In this document: positions 34,261 to 46,850 of the stretch, in pieces | How the letters are laid out: every line of letters starts with the position of its first letter | Position numbering within the stretch: the first letter of the stretch is position 1 | Source of the DNA: Perilla frutescens | Lineage: Eukaryota > Streptophyta > Magnoliopsida > Lamiales > Lamiaceae | DNA length: 64,000 nt | NCBI GenBank assembly: GCA_026008535.1 | Contig: BRKX01000003.1 | Location: forward strand, 20,016,001 to 20,080,000 | Reading direction: 5' to 3' | Translations under genes and position numbers: made by a program | The notes under the pieces: model-generated | Seen by the model: the letters and a program-made list of their open reading frames with translations, nothing else | The model's database searches: none | Told to the model about the DNA's origin: nothing

Positions 34261-34339
34261 TCACCCCCCGGACCACGTGTTGGCATCGCAACGGACCCGG
34301 GTAGTGCCCGGGGGGGCATAAAATTTTCCGTGATCAAGC
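34261..34339 (+). repeat. right terminal inverted repeat and target duplication
   Basis: CCACGTGTTGGCATCGCAACGG, then a GGGTAGTGCCC block, ATAAAATTTTCCG and TGATCAAGC mirror the left end. Together with the left end it defines the Mutator-like element. Confidence 0.85.
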
Positions 34340-36086
34340 CTAGTTAAGTCAGCTCTATCATCTTGGGTTTTAATTCTGCCAACGCCAATGTCCTTCTGGT
34401 AAATATTTTCCATCTCAATTTTGAATTTTACACGTGACGAGTACACATCACACTTCTTGACTACGGTAGATAAGAATGTTTGCCGAGTCATAATTTTATG
34501 AGTTGCCAAAAAAATACAGAGATGTTAAATTTGCTACAACTTTGAAAACATTTAGTCAATATCAAAATGTTTGAAAAGTCATGCTGAAATTCAGATTGGC
34601 TGAAAGGTGGTGACTTTTTTTTTTTTAATGATGAGAGGCCTACATTATCCGTTTCTTGATGATGCACTCTAGATAAACTTCACTCTTACTTAATAATCTA
34701 CAAAACTAGAAATAAGAAGAAAACTTAATTAAAGTGTGCTTTGCCGCTATGGATAAATGACAATCTTGTATCATAATATTCTGCAAACCAAATAAAAGAG
34801 ATAAATCATATTAAAAAATTACATGTAGCTACAACTGCAATAATTCGATAAAATATACTCAAGTTCAACTTTTAAATAAATTAAATTAGATAAATATCCC
34901 GCATATAAATAGGACATCAAAACGCATTATTAAAAAGTTTAATAATACAATCACAAGTCTGGTAGTTTAGTGGTACTCCTCAATTATATATATAGGTGAA
35001 AGAGCGAAATTCGATTCCCAAATATCTCTCAACTAAAAAGAAAAGGATAATAATATAAAAATTCTAATATATATATATATATATGTTATAATTAGTTGCC
35101 GTAAACACTGAAAATAGACACAGAGACGTAATGTCAAACTTAATGTTACAGATAGTTGAAACACTATCTTAATACAAAAATGATGGAAATAAACAACACA
35201 ATAAAACACGAAGATAAATTTTAAATCACACACAACATGTATGTGATTGCCACAGGGCGAAATTAAGCTTCCACGAGCAAACTTAATAGATCAATCGATG
35301 ATGTCAAACGCTATGCTCTTGACACATCAATGAAAATACCTGAATCCTAATCTAGTCCTATAACTTGAATTCATACAATACAAATCAACCTACCGTTAAT
35401 TTGTAAACAAACTTGCAATGATTTCAAAACCTTCTATCCTAATTTGGACAACCTATTCACATGAATTGGTCGAACAAAGAAAACACGAAAGGAAAGAAAA
35501 AAGAAGAAAAAGAGAAATCTATTTGCTAGTTTGTAACTCGTGCTCTTCAATCTTTACACAAAGCGGCAAGATATATTCTGCTCGAATAGTCTCTTCAAGT
35601 GTGGATCATGCTCCTTTAATAATAAGCTCTTCACTTGAATCGACTAAGGTCCAAGTCATCTCTTCTTGATCGTGGGTTGTAGATAACCGCCACCGCCACC
35701 ACTCCATCGTGTTTGAGAATAATCATCTCCTTGGTGTGGCTGAGAGTATAACCCACGTTCATTCCCATTTTCAAAGAATTTCCAGCAATATAACTTCTGA
35801 AAAAGAAAAAGGATTAAATAGAGATAACAAATAACCTAAAAAATAGGAGATAGAGTTTGACTATTTCAAACTCTATTAAATAATAATATATCTATCATAT
35901 ATATATCCGTTTATTTGAAACAACTATTTTGTGGATATTTATATGATAAAGAAAACGATTATTATTTTAAAATAATAAAACCTAAAATTTAGGAAAAAAT
36001 AAGATTAGATACGTGGTCACAGACACTGTCGTAGGGATTCTGTATGTCATTAAGTTTAACATAGAACTCGATGTCAGACAACACTT

Positions 36087-36122
<36 letters not shown>

Positions 36123-36779
36123 CTTGAAATAATATCTAGTCTATATAAAAACATATGGAATAAAGTTTTAAAATAATTGAAAATATTTTTCAAAATATGC
36201 AATACAAATGAAAAAATCATGGAACTTGTAAAATAAATTTATCTCAGAATCCTCACACGATCTTTTTAATAAAAATAACAGAGTTTAGTATATTAAAATA
36301 AAGTAAAATTTGAGGGGCTCCGTCGTTTGTTAAACCTGCAAAACATTAGTGGAATAAAAATAAAAATATTTGATGACATATATACAGTATGTCAGCCGCT
36401 AGCTCCACAGTAGGCCACTCTAATTAACTCTAATGGAATAAGAAGAAGGCATTTGAAAATGATAGAGGGGACATAGCTTTGATATCAAACGTCTCAAGTA
36501 TAACTCATGATGACTCATGATTTTCAATCCATGTCAAATGTAGTTATTGTCACTCTAATTATTTACAACATATGATCATCTTAAAACATTTAATGTAGTT
36601 TGGTTTCTTTTCTACGTAACGTCATTATCTCAGTCCATCTAGATCAATTATTATTTTAATTGGCACTCACAGATTATGTAAGAACAGATAGATTGTCGGA
36701 GTGGATTGGGAAAGATAAATTTATCAAAAAGATTAATGAACTTATATTTTTCAATCTCATAAAGCATATATATTGATTA
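34340..36779. other. AT-rich intergenic DNA
   Basis: No gene recognised. On minus, 35800-35650 reads open for about 45 residues with a Gly run (TRWSGGGGGYLQPT), possibly a decayed exon or gag fragment. A (AT)15 run is at 36091-36120. Confidence 0.4.
34951..35050 (+). mobile_element. tRNA-derived SINE-like copy
   Basis: An A-box-like TAGTTTAGTGG (34963-34973) and a B-box-like AATTCGATTCC (35008-35018) are followed by an A-rich tail (aactaaaaagaaaagg). It has the same layout as the copy at 17181-17285. Confidence 0.5.
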
Positions 36780-37719
36780 CTGACGGAAAAACTTGGCGAC
36801 AGATTTAACGACGGATGTTTCCGTCGTTAAATAATTTCCAAATTCAGTCGTCAGAAAAAAAAATAAAAAATAATAAAAAAAATTAGCACGTGCTCCCAAC
36901 AGAGAGCACATATTATTCCAACATTTGCGCGGCTCACGAGATTTGAACCCTACAACCTCCCATAAAGGCAAAGATCTATCCTCTGCATCTCAACCAAGTG
37001 AGCTATTATATATTTATGTTTATATTCAGATATAATAAATATATATTCCATCGAAACTGTTAACCTTCATTTATTGAAATATCTATTATAATCTTTTAAT
37101 GTTTTAAATTAAAATATATTATTATTAAATAATTTATTTAATATTATATTATTTTAATTAATTATTATATATTTATAATTAATAAAAAATAAAAAAATAT
37201 TAAATAAATATTTTCATTTAACTATATTTTCAAAAATATCATAATATTATCTAAATATTATAAAATATTAAAAAAGTAAAAAATTAAATAAATTAAAAGA
37301 ATAAAATAAATTAAAAAATTTAAAATATTAATTTTAAATTCATTTTTCTTAATTGGGAAATAAAAAAAAATTAAAAAACTTAAAAATTAAAAAAAATTAA
37401 AAAATTGAAAAATAAAAAGTAAAAATTAAATTTAACGACGGAAGTTTCCGTCACTAAAATTTAAAAAAAAATTAAAAAATTAAAATATAAATTTTTAACG
37501 ACGGATTTTTTCGTCGCTAATCCGTCGTTAATATTAAAAAATAAATAAAAAATAAAAATCTGAAAATATAACGACGGAAAATGTCCGCCGTTACAGATAA
37601 CGACAAAGGTTCCGTCATAAATTCGTCGTTAAAGTTAATGGCGGTCGATCCGTCGTTATTCCGTCGCTAAATGACGACCCGAATTATGTCCGTCGGTAAA
37701 ATGCAAAATTCTTGTAGTG
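36780..37719. mobile_element. CACTA-type element remnant, right end
   Basis: The right end reads TTCTTGTAGTG (37709-37719), the reverse of a CACTACAAGAA terminus. Many subterminal copies of TAACGACGGA / TCCGTCGTTA occur at 36780-36860 and 37430-37700. The left CACTA terminus is missing, so the copy is truncated. No coding. Confidence 0.65.
36925..37012 (-). mobile_element. tRNA-like/SINE fragment inside the CACTA remnant
   Basis: Minus strand: TAGCTCACTTGGTTGAG (A-box region) and GGGTTCAAATCTC (B-box, 36950-36938), about 50 bases apart. It could be a SINE head or a tRNA relic; the spacer does not form a proper anticodon arm by eye. Confidence 0.45.
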
Positions 37720-38799
37720 TGAGTACTCATAATTAAAGATCTTCAAACATATACATGGAGCACAAGAAGTTCGCATTGAAGCTTGAGTAAACATATAATT
37801 AAAGAGCTCAAGTTCAAGTTTGCAATTCAAGGATTCAAGTTTTTTCTTTCTTTCTTTCTTTCTTTTTTTGAGGAAATATCATGATAATATATAGCATATA
37901 TTAATCAACAAAGGCAACGTCACTGATAGTGCCTACAACACATAGAAGAGATAAAGGGATTCATTTTACAGAGTCAACAATAAAATTTGGATTAAATGCA
38001 ACGCGATCAATATTTTCACGGTTGAGAATTAAATTTGATCAAATTTTCAACCTAAAAAAGAATTTGATTTATACATGTCAAAATCAAATATTGAGTATTA
38101 TACAAATTTCTAGAAAAAAAAGTGCTAGTGACATTATCTATTCATAATTAGGTTAATTAACAACTTGCAACCATAAATTATACTTATTTTGCACAATATA
38201 TACATTTTAAAACAAAATGTTTAGCATTCTACGCCGTTGAAATAGCCTTGTGACCCTTCTCAATATAAGTTACACCCTCAAATAATTGACCATATCAATT
38301 AAGATATGGGTACAACGTTTACTGCTGCATTTAATTTTTGTTGAAATGATCAACCATCCACACATTTTTCCATGATTTCCATTGCCAAAGTTGTGGAAGG
38401 TTGTCATGTGTTGTGTGCGTGAAAAAAATGTGTGTTCATTTATCCTCATAGGTTTCTGCATTTGAGTTGATTTTCCCTTTTTGCATCAACACTAAGATTA
38501 CTTCATTTATTATCTCAACAAAAAAAAAATAAAGATTACTTCATTTACATTATCTACATAATTGTTTGTTCATAAAATTTAGTAATGTATAAAATATACC
38601 GAGTCTACAATTTTGACTATTTTTGGATGCTTGAGCTTGAGTTCATCAAATATCTACACACGTCATCAAACAATAAAGCATATGAAAGTTTTCTATTAAG
38701 AAGAGTTGGGAAAAAGAAATCAATGGTAAGGCTCAATGAAGCGATAAGCAAATGACAATTTTAACCCTTATTGGCATACGATTGTATATATATATTTAT
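37720..38799. other. AT-rich intergenic DNA with CTTT microsatellite
   Basis: A CTTT/T-rich run is at about 37841-37869. Nothing else recognised. Confidence 0.5.
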
Positions 38800-39355
38800 C
38801 AAGGTGGCAGAAGACGCTAGGCGCTAGTTGGGTGGTCGCGAGGGACTTAGCGTCTGGAGTGCCTAGACGGGACCCAGGCAGGGCGTAGACGGATTCTAGG
38901 TTTTTTTTTTAATTTTAATATTTTATATATATCTTAACAAATATAAAAAAATTTCATGTAGAAATTCATAAATCTTAACATTCCAAATAATATCAATTAA
39001 AGTTTAAATCATCCAAATCCAAATAAAACAAATATTGAAAATTCAAATTATTCAAAGTTCATGACAAAACAACATTCAAAGTTCAAAAATAATTAAGGAT
39101 CATATAAAATAATAAAGTTATATCAATATATTAAAAAATAATTAGGAATTAGGAGCCCATTTAATAATTAATATATTAATAAATAATTTTTTTAAAAAAA
39201 TGAAATTTGGTTGCCTAGACGGAAATCGGCCGCCTAGGCGCCGAACAATTCCACCTAGGCGGCGCCTCCACATAAGAGGCTGAATAGCCTGTTTTCACCT
39301 CGGGAGTATACCGTGGAGTGCTTAGGCGCCGCCTAGGCCGAATTCTGCAACAATG
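38800..39355. mobile_element. hAT MITE (556 bp)
   Basis: Perfect 8-bp target duplication ATATTTAT at 38792-38799 and 39356-39363. Ends CAAGGTGGCAGAA and, inverted, CATTGTTGCAGAA. Subterminal GC-rich blocks contain GCCTAGGCGCC-type motifs and an internal stretch with AACATTCAAAGTTCAAA. Both are shared with the 7-kb hAT at 49436, so this is a deletion derivative of the same or a related family. Confidence 0.8.
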
Positions 39356-39479
39356 ATATTTATGCAACAATTGACACCAAGATACAGAGTCCAAAGATAA
39401 ATTTAAGAAGTGAAATTTTCTTGTATTTTTATGCACCGAGCGAGATTTTTTAGTTTTTTTTTAATTTTATTTTTTAAGT

Positions 39480-39760
39480 GATTTAGCTTAATTTTTTTAC
39501 TATTTTTTAGGGGTTACCCCATCCACTAAATGTTCGTAATAATATTTAAGTATTTAATTTTTATTTTTTTATCAATAAATCATTAATATTATGATTGATT
39601 ATTTCAAATAAAATTTTATAATTTTTTTATTTAATTTTTTTTGTTGATAGATGTTGACAATGATTATTTATGTTATAATTTATTTTTATCTTATAATATA
39701 TTATTAAAACCATAAATTTAATAGTAAAACATCGAGTGCAACACGAAATTTGAATTGTAA
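39480..39760. repeat. dispersed AT-rich repeat, copy A
   Basis: Blocks such as ATTATGATTGATTATTTCA, then GATAGATGTTGACAATGATT and TTATGTTATAAT recur in the same order at 59400-59660. Family not recognised. Confidence 0.55.
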
Positions 39761-40580
39761 ATTACCCTAAAATGAAATTATTAAACATTTATAATTGAAT
39801 TGTTTAGTGGCTCGCACGGTGCACTTGTCCAGCGTTCACACGAGAGCTCGTATACCATGCTCGTAATTATTTTTTTCAAAATAAATATATACCATAAAAT
39901 GAAATTAGTGAACTCTCAAATGAAATTGACAGTATCTCACATTGTACACTTGTCTAGCCCTAATGCATGAGCTTGTGCTCTGCTCTCGTCATTATTATTT
40001 GTTTTGAAATAAATATGTACCTTAAAATAGATTAAAGTTGTTTTAATTTAATTGGGTGAGGTGAGATAGTAAGAGGAGGAGACAGGGGTTCAATTCTCCC
40101 TGATCACTTTTTTTTTTATTGATTGAGGTAATTCATGTATTTTAAGATAATTAATCATTTTAAAAAATTTATTTCCGGCAGCCATGTCACTTGAAAGCGC
40201 ACACCTATGTTATAAACTAAAAAAAATATTAAGTTTATATTATTAGAACTATATTTTTTAATTCACGTGAAAAAAGAAAAAGAGACGGCCTCCAGTGAGA
40301 TCGATGCATGTTTGATTTTTTTTCTTTTTTTTTTGTTTCTTTTATAATTTTACCTTTTTTAGTGTTTTCCACCAAAATATACACCCTTAATTAAAATTAT
40401 TAAACCACAAAATTGAATCGTCGGCGGCCCACAAGGTGCATGAACCCGCTTTAATTTTTTTAAAATAAAAATATATTTTAAAATAAAATTAATATTTTTT
40501 TTTCAAAATTAAGTGAACCCTACTACATGTGGGTTGGGTGATTTGTGCATGCATTGTGCTCGATAATTAGTTTTTTGAAG
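39720..40580 (-). repeat. about 180-bp repeat family, locus 1
   Basis: Repeated blocks of the form (A)AAATGAAATTAGTGAA(C), then GCACGGTGCACTTGTC, GAGCTCGT and AAAATAAATATATACC occur at about 39775, 39900 and 40020, with a weaker copy at 40380-40570. They are the reverse complement of the array at 47100-47800. Confidence 0.55.
40045..40120 (+). mobile_element. possible SINE-like fragment
   Basis: A good B-box-like GGGTTCAATTCTCCC (40086-40100) is followed by a T-rich tail; the A-box is weak. Confidence 0.3.
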
Positions 40581-41057
40581 TAAATATAAATCATAATTGC
40601 AATTGATAAATCCTAGTTGAGATGAAGTAAATAAATTAAAAAAAAGGAAAAATTCAATAATGGCAGGCAGATATCAATTTGATCCGTGTCTAATGTCTTG
40701 CGACTTGTTAGAAGGTCCAATATAAGTATTTGTCCACAAAAAATGATCCAAAGTTCGTTTATAAGGTGATGCTTATATATATGAATGATTGTTGTAAGTG
40801 CATGCATCAATCGATTTGCTTCCGTAGAATGTCACTCACCCATCAATGCCATCATGTATATAGTAAGATAATGATACACGCATAAAAGGAATTTCTGCAA
40901 AACCGTACATGTTTTATTCAATCACATTCACCACAGTTTAAATCAAGATTTCGAATCTACAAAGTAGCTTGGATTTAAATTTGGATATTTTCAAATAAGA
41001 AATAAAATCTGAGGTTCTTTGTAACCAAGAAATCCGAATTTGGGGGATCTTAATTTT

Positions 41058-41182
41058 GAATCTAGTATTCGAACTAGGCAGACTTACAGTTAAGAAATTG
41101 ATCTGGAGATGCGTGGAGGGTCGAAGGACACGTCGCATATGAAATTATTTCGAATCTAGTATTCGAACTAGGCAGACTTACA
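41058..41182. repeat. 31-bp direct repeat, two copies
   Basis: GAATCTAGTATTCGAACTAG plus 11 more bases occurs at 41058-41088 and again at 41152-41182, perfectly. Function unknown. Confidence 0.85.
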
Positions 41183-41628
41183 TTTAATTTATTTGTCTAG
41201 ATAGACTATGAAATTATTTCGGCATTTATTTCATTAAAGACTTGTACCATAAAATTTCCATACAGTAATGGTATCGGGACAGAAAAAAAAATTACAATAG
41301 TTGTTCTTAATTAAAAGTTTGCACACAAAAAAAATTTATATATTTTTAAAAAAAAACTGATATACATTATAACTTATACGCCACTTGCAAAAAATGTCAT
41401 TTCATATTTTAAAACAAGTAAATTTAAAATATAAATAAGAAGAATCATGAAAAAAATTTCCCTATAAAAAGATTTATGATTTTTAAATAATCAAATGCAT
41501 GTACGTACGTCATTCATGTATATTGTGTATACATACTTGATTTAGAATATTCATTCATGTGTTATATATGTATGTAGGAAATGTTAAAAAAAATGTATGT
41601 CTTACATACAACTTTAGATAAGTATATA

Positions 41629-41915
41629 CTCTCTCCGTTTCCAAATGTTTGTTGTTTTAGGTTTTTTGCTTTGTTTCAAAATATTTGTTATTTTTTTATA
41701 ATTTGACATCCTCTCTCTCAATTTTAACCCTCTCAAATCCTACAAGATTTCTTGATTCTAACAAAATGGAGAGAGAAAATGTTGTTATTTTTTAGGAAAA
41801 TATAGATGAATTAGATTTTATGGCATATATGAGGGATGAGCATATTTGTCCACAAAATTAATTGTTAATTCTAGATAAAAAACCTAAAACAATAAACATT
41901 TCGAAACGGAGGGAG
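41629..41915. mobile_element. Stowaway MITE
   Basis: Termini CTCTCTCCGTTTCC and, inverted, CTCCCTCCGTTTCG, flanked by TA on both sides (41627-41628 and 41916-41917). 287 bp and AT-rich, the classic Stowaway (Tc1/mariner-derived) structure. Confidence 0.9.
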
Positions 41916-41917
41916 TA

Positions 41918-44900
41918 TTTCATATCATCTCAAGTAATGTAAAGAATTCTAGATATTTTATATAGATACTTAAATATATTTGAAATTTAATGCAATTTTA
42001 TTAATATATGGAGGTAAATTCCATAAGGATGGTCCTAAAAAATACACTTAAATATTACAATGTAAAATTTATTCTTATTGACTGCCTCGAATTAGGACCA
42101 TAACTTTTTAATACTTCAAGGAGCTTATTCTTATATGGATGTTACACTATATATTTGATTTTATCCCGAGTTGCATCTTCACGCACGTATTCATTCTTCA
42201 GTAATAAATATTGTTTCTTACAGTTATGTTAAATAGAGTTTAAAACAATTATTTTCAATTTTCCTCAAAAAATTCTTAATAAAAATTAATTATAACACTT
42301 TATAAATTTAGGGTGTGACATTACACATTTAATCTCTCATACATTGATGGAAATATCAAGATAAATATATTGATATCATATTTTGATTTTATTATAGATT
42401 TGATTTGATTTGATTTTTAGTATCTATATAGATTAAGTTAATAATTATGATTTATATTTGTTGTGTTCTGTATTTCTCATATATTATAATAGATAGATCT
42501 AAAAAATTTATATAAAAATATAATATTTACATGCAATTTAATATTCTTATGAAAATCATGAACGACATTGTTCTTTTATTCTTTGCGGTGTTGCTGCGCA
42601 TCTATTTGTATCATACATTCGATCATAAAAGAAAAGAAAAACCACACCCTTTAAATTCGTTAGAGACAAAGTGGTTCCATTGGATTGTGGGAATACAAGT
42701 ATACAACCATTTTGGGACCCTTAGCCAACATACAAAAGCATTAATATTTTCTCCTTTATTAATTGGAATAAATTATGTCGCCAACATTAGGACAATGTGA
42801 CAACTATAAAAACAAATATCCCTCTCTCATTAAAAAATGTGTTTGCAGATTTTGATCAAACAAATTATATTTCGACAGCACATAGATATTACACACTTCC
42901 AAGTGAAACTTTGACACGTGGATGCCCAACCCTATATCACGGCCAAGAAAGAGAGGAATCATCCAAAACCAAAAGGGCTTCATTGGTTGACCAAACCTAG
43001 CCACTACTTTTCCTTCTTTGGTTTATTTCACTTTATACATATATATGTTTGCCTTTTATTAATATTTAATTACATACATTATTATGTTTTGAAATAATGA
43101 TATTAACTTTAAATCGCATTATAATATCAACTTTGAAATTGACTACTTTGGAATAACGGTTGGCTCCACTGCTTTAGTAAAGTATCAAACTTATACGTGG
43201 ATCACATTCATTCACATGATCTGAATCTGACTTAGATTTTAAAAGATATATATATGCAGATTTTTTTATGAGTGACGCTCGTGTATCTATCATGGGGTGA
43301 CTTAACATGCATGCACATTATTGATGTACGACATATATTAATAGTTGTTGAATAATGTATGCAAATCAATTTTCAACTCAAATAATGAAATACTCAACCA
43401 TATTCAATAAATATAGTATTTTCAAGACAGAAATAAGAACTTAATTTCAACGATTGCGATTAATGGCATTATTAACCATTAAGCATATGTAGACAGTTTC
43501 TTGGATCTTGTGATTTTATTTCTGAAATCGAAAAAAGAAAGAAATAAAGAGGGGAAAAAATAACGTGAGATATTAAGAACAAAGTGTTATAATTAAATTT
43601 GAACAATTATTATTTACTCGTAATTTTGTCTCATTAATTCTATGTCTAGTAAAACAATGGCAAAATGTGCAAATAGCTCTTAAACCTTACAAAATGTATC
43701 ATTAATTAACACTACTTAATGAACCGCTTATAAAATGTGTAAAACCTCTTTTTTCATGCATCAATACACACTTTTTAACATACGAAAATCCAATAAAATA
43801 AATAAATAAAAAAAGAAGAAAAATGAATATGCAGGACTTTGGTTTGGTTCTACAGATGAGAATTAATTCGATTGCACTGCATATCATCTTCTTCTAAAAA
43901 TGAATATGCATTAATGCAGGCAGTTGTACGAAAATGACCAATCGAATGTGCATGTTTTTCGATCGCCTCTCATAGTTTGTTAATTAATTGGTTCATTTTC
44001 AATTTAGCACGTTTAATTAATTATTCTTCTTCTTCTCCTTCTTTGTGTATGTGTGCGCGCTAATGAGAACTTGTAAACAAAGATGAGCATAGCTAGCAAA
44101 CCGATTTTGTGACATGGAACAGGTTCTGGCAGCTCGTCAACGGCATCAAGAGGTGTTAAGGTCATATCCATCCGTCTACACTAATAGTACGTCAAGAGGT
44201 GTTAAGGTCATATCCAGCTCGTGTAACACTATAATACATCATCACTATCATTAAAATACAACAAATTCTCAGTTTCATCTCCAACAATTTATACTATAAT
44301 TCTACAAAAAAAAAAAATCCATAATGTTATATTCTCTTTATTCCTTATTATTTTATAATTGATAACATATAATAATACATGGAATTTCATTTAATGGATA
44401 TTTATACTCAAATTCTACATTTCATAATAATTATTGAAATATTTTTTTTAAAGAAACATATATATATATATATATTTGAATTAATATAAAATAAAAATAC
44501 GATTCATTAAAATATTACAAAGTAGACATAAAGTTACATAATATTATATTCTAATTCTTCGAATTAAAATATTCCTCTCACGAATGATCAATTAATGAAT
44601 TTCAAAGCGAGAGATGTGCTTCTACATCTTGGATTTTTATTTCATGTACTTTGATCTATTTTAGTATTTTTATGTACTTTTATTATTGGTGTAATTTTAT
44701 CTATTTCAGTATCTTTATATAGTTATTATTATTGATGTAATTTTTATCTAATTTAATTTTATGTTTCAACATTTGCATTTAATTAAATTTATCGTTGCCG
44801 TCCCGTTGGCGGAAGAATTAGGGCTATTTTTGTGAAATGGCGACTCCGAATGGCATATGATCACTAACTCCATCGATCCAAATCTAATATCTACATAATT

Positions 44901-45380
44901 TATTTTTTAATGATACATTAAGGAGTTAGTTGATCAAAATAGTCAAGAAAAAGATATTTTTTGCCCTAAAATAATTAATAACGAAAGTAGTACATCTCAT
45001 TCTCACAAATTTTGAACGTACGAATTTTGATTGGCATTTTTACCAAACTGGGGTCTAATTTTTACGACTAGCTAGATCAGACTATTTGCTATTTTAAAAA
45101 AAAAAAACCCGCCGTACTCTAATATACGTGTACGAAGAAATACCCTGCCTACCAGAAATACTTAATAATTCCAATTTTGAAAACATATATTATACATTAC
45201 GCATAATTCTTCTAGTAGGTCAAGCTATAGTGAAATTATAAAAATTACCCCTATATTTTTCACTGTTACAAGCTATTTGGTCAGATCTAATAAATCTGAG
45301 GATGTATCCACGGGAAATTCTATTATCCCAATTACTAATATATTTTAATTTTAATAATTTTTTATTATTTATCACATATA
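41918..45380. other. AT-rich intergenic DNA
   Basis: No recognisable gene. An 89-aa open frame at 42531-42800 shows no family features. A G-box-like ACACGTGG lies near 42915 and short A/T runs are frequent. Confidence 0.45.
44146..44216. repeat. 25-bp direct repeat (46-bp period)
   Basis: TCAAGAGGTGTTAAGGTCAT plus five bases occurs at 44146-44170 and 44192-44216, perfectly, each near AGCTCGT. Confidence 0.85.
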
Positions 45381-45385
45381 ATAAT

Positions 45386-45460
45386 GTCTTAGTGGTTGGA
45401 GTGGTAGTTGAGACGGACACAGGGGGAGCTGGTGGGAGCCCCCCTCTCGATTTTTAACAA
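45386..45460 (+). mobile_element. tRNA-derived SINE-like copy
   Basis: An A-box-like GTCTTAGTGGTTGG and a B-box-like GGTGGGAGCCCC (consensus GGTTCGANNCC with two changes) are followed by a T-rich stretch. Weak but consistent spacing. Confidence 0.4.
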
Positions 45461-45461
45461 T

Positions 45462-45495
<34 letters not shown>

Positions 45496-45499
45496 TGAT

Positions 45500-45727
45500 G
45501 GATCAAATGAGAACCTAAACCTCATGTGGGAACTAGAAACTCATCTCATCCATCCATTGTTTTGATTTAAATGGCTAAGATTTGGTCAACTTTAGGTCAA
45601 AGGCGGAGTGGCAAACTTGTAATATTATAGTATAATTTTCAGAAATTATATAGACAACAATTTAAAACTGTTGTCTATTCTTACAAATTTCGCTATGCTA
45701 AAATGAGAGTACTATCATGCTATTATG

Positions 45728-45772
<45 letters not shown>

Positions 45773-46280
45773 TAATATGAATGCTAGTATGAACAGATAA
45801 TATCCTACTATTAACGAACACTACTGTTGTTATTATGAGTAAAATTTATGTGTTTTATGAATATTTTTTCATGCTGTTATGAATATTTTATCATGCTACT
45901 ATGTGTATACTTCTATGTTATCGTGAATATTTTGTCATGTTATTCTGAGTTTAACATCATGCTATTATGGACGAAAAAATATATTTTCGAATAAACACAT
46001 GAACAATGGATCTTAAATGAAAGAGCACGAAAAAAGCTTTAATTTGATAAATAATTTGCGTTAATCTAATGAAAAATGAGAAAGTTATGGATGTTTAAAA
46101 CTTAAATAAATTTTGTGTAAGGATGCTGATGTCAGCTTTGACCAGGAGTAAGTTTGACTTCCTCATAGTTACCATTATGCCACTGTTTTTTTATTTAAAT
46201 CTGGACCATTGAGATCAAAGCAATGTGTGGTTGAGATTAGTTCCTAGTTCCTACATGGGGATTGGTTCTCATGTGAACCC
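45500..46280. mobile_element. non-autonomous TIR element, Mutator-like
   Basis: The left end GGATCAAATGAGAACC and the inverted right end GGGTTCACATGAGAACC are followed by about 90 bp of inverted similarity (GGAACTAG, then AACTCATCTC / AACTAATCTC, then CATTGTTTTGAT / CATTGCTTTGAT). Both flanks are TA-repeats, hiding the target duplication. A (AT)20 run is at 45731-45770. No coding. Confidence 0.65.
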
Positions 46281-46654
46281 TATATATATATATATATAAT
46301 GTATTATATAAATATAATATAATTTATATTATAATATTATTTTTCGCCCTCAAAATTGAAATTCCTACATCTCCAAATTAACATTCATGCGCCCGTCTCT
46401 CAGTGATAGGGTAGAATTTCCTATGTAACCACACATAAGTTGAGTATCGTGTCTACAATAAATGTCATATTTGACCCCCTCACATCTTTTGATTCATATG
46501 AACTTCACAACATCTATAAATACTTTCTCTGTCCCTATATATGAACAATAAGTTTTTCACCAATTTTCCCATCAGACTTTAAGTTCCAATAGTAGGCCAT
46601 ATATCCACCATTAGACGGGTGGGTCGTGCGAGTTGGGCCGAATCCACTCGCTCC

Positions 46655-46850
46655 GCTAGGGGTGAGCAAAAAGTACCGAAAATCGAGAACCAAATCGAAC
46701 CGAATTAGTTTGGTTTTTTCGATTCGGTTCTTTTCAAAATTTGGTTCGGTTCTGTTCTTTTTCTAGCAAAAATTCGATTTTCAGTTTTAGTTCGGTCTAG
46801 AGGAAAAATACTCGAACCGAACTGAAAAATCAAATATATATATATATATA
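46655..46850. repeat. GGGGTGAGCA-type repeat end (hAT-like)
   Basis: TAGGGGTGAGCAAAA is followed by AACCGAA/TTCGGTT-rich sequence, a pattern common at the ends of plant hAT-type MITEs. A second such end is at 48571. No matching inverted end found. Confidence 0.4.

Larger units (their letters stand above)
19139..34330 (+). mobile_element. Mutator-like element with transposase, Myb/SANT-like trio and ULP protease gene
   Basis: Terminal inverted repeats occur at 19139-19197 and 34271-34330. The flanks TGATCGAGC (19130-19138) and TGATCAAGC (34331-34339) form a target duplication of 8-9 bp with one mismatch, as expected for Mutator. Without the solo LTR at 31081-34255 the element is about 12.0 kb. 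Order: FAR1-type transposase (+), three two-exon Myb/SANT-like genes (+), DUF1985-ULP1 gene (-). ULP cargo in Mutator elements is known as the Kaonashi type; the tandem Myb/SANT-like genes are an addition I do not recognise. Stops and frameshifts in transposase and protease indicate an inactive copy. Confidence 0.85.

Noticed and set aside
36925..37012. Possible functional tRNA gene on minus
   Set aside because: The acceptor and anticodon arms do not pair properly and it is embedded in a CACTA remnant.
42531..42800. 89-codon open frame as a possible host gene
   Set aside because: No recognisable domain, AT-rich composition, no splice context or homologous copy in the window.
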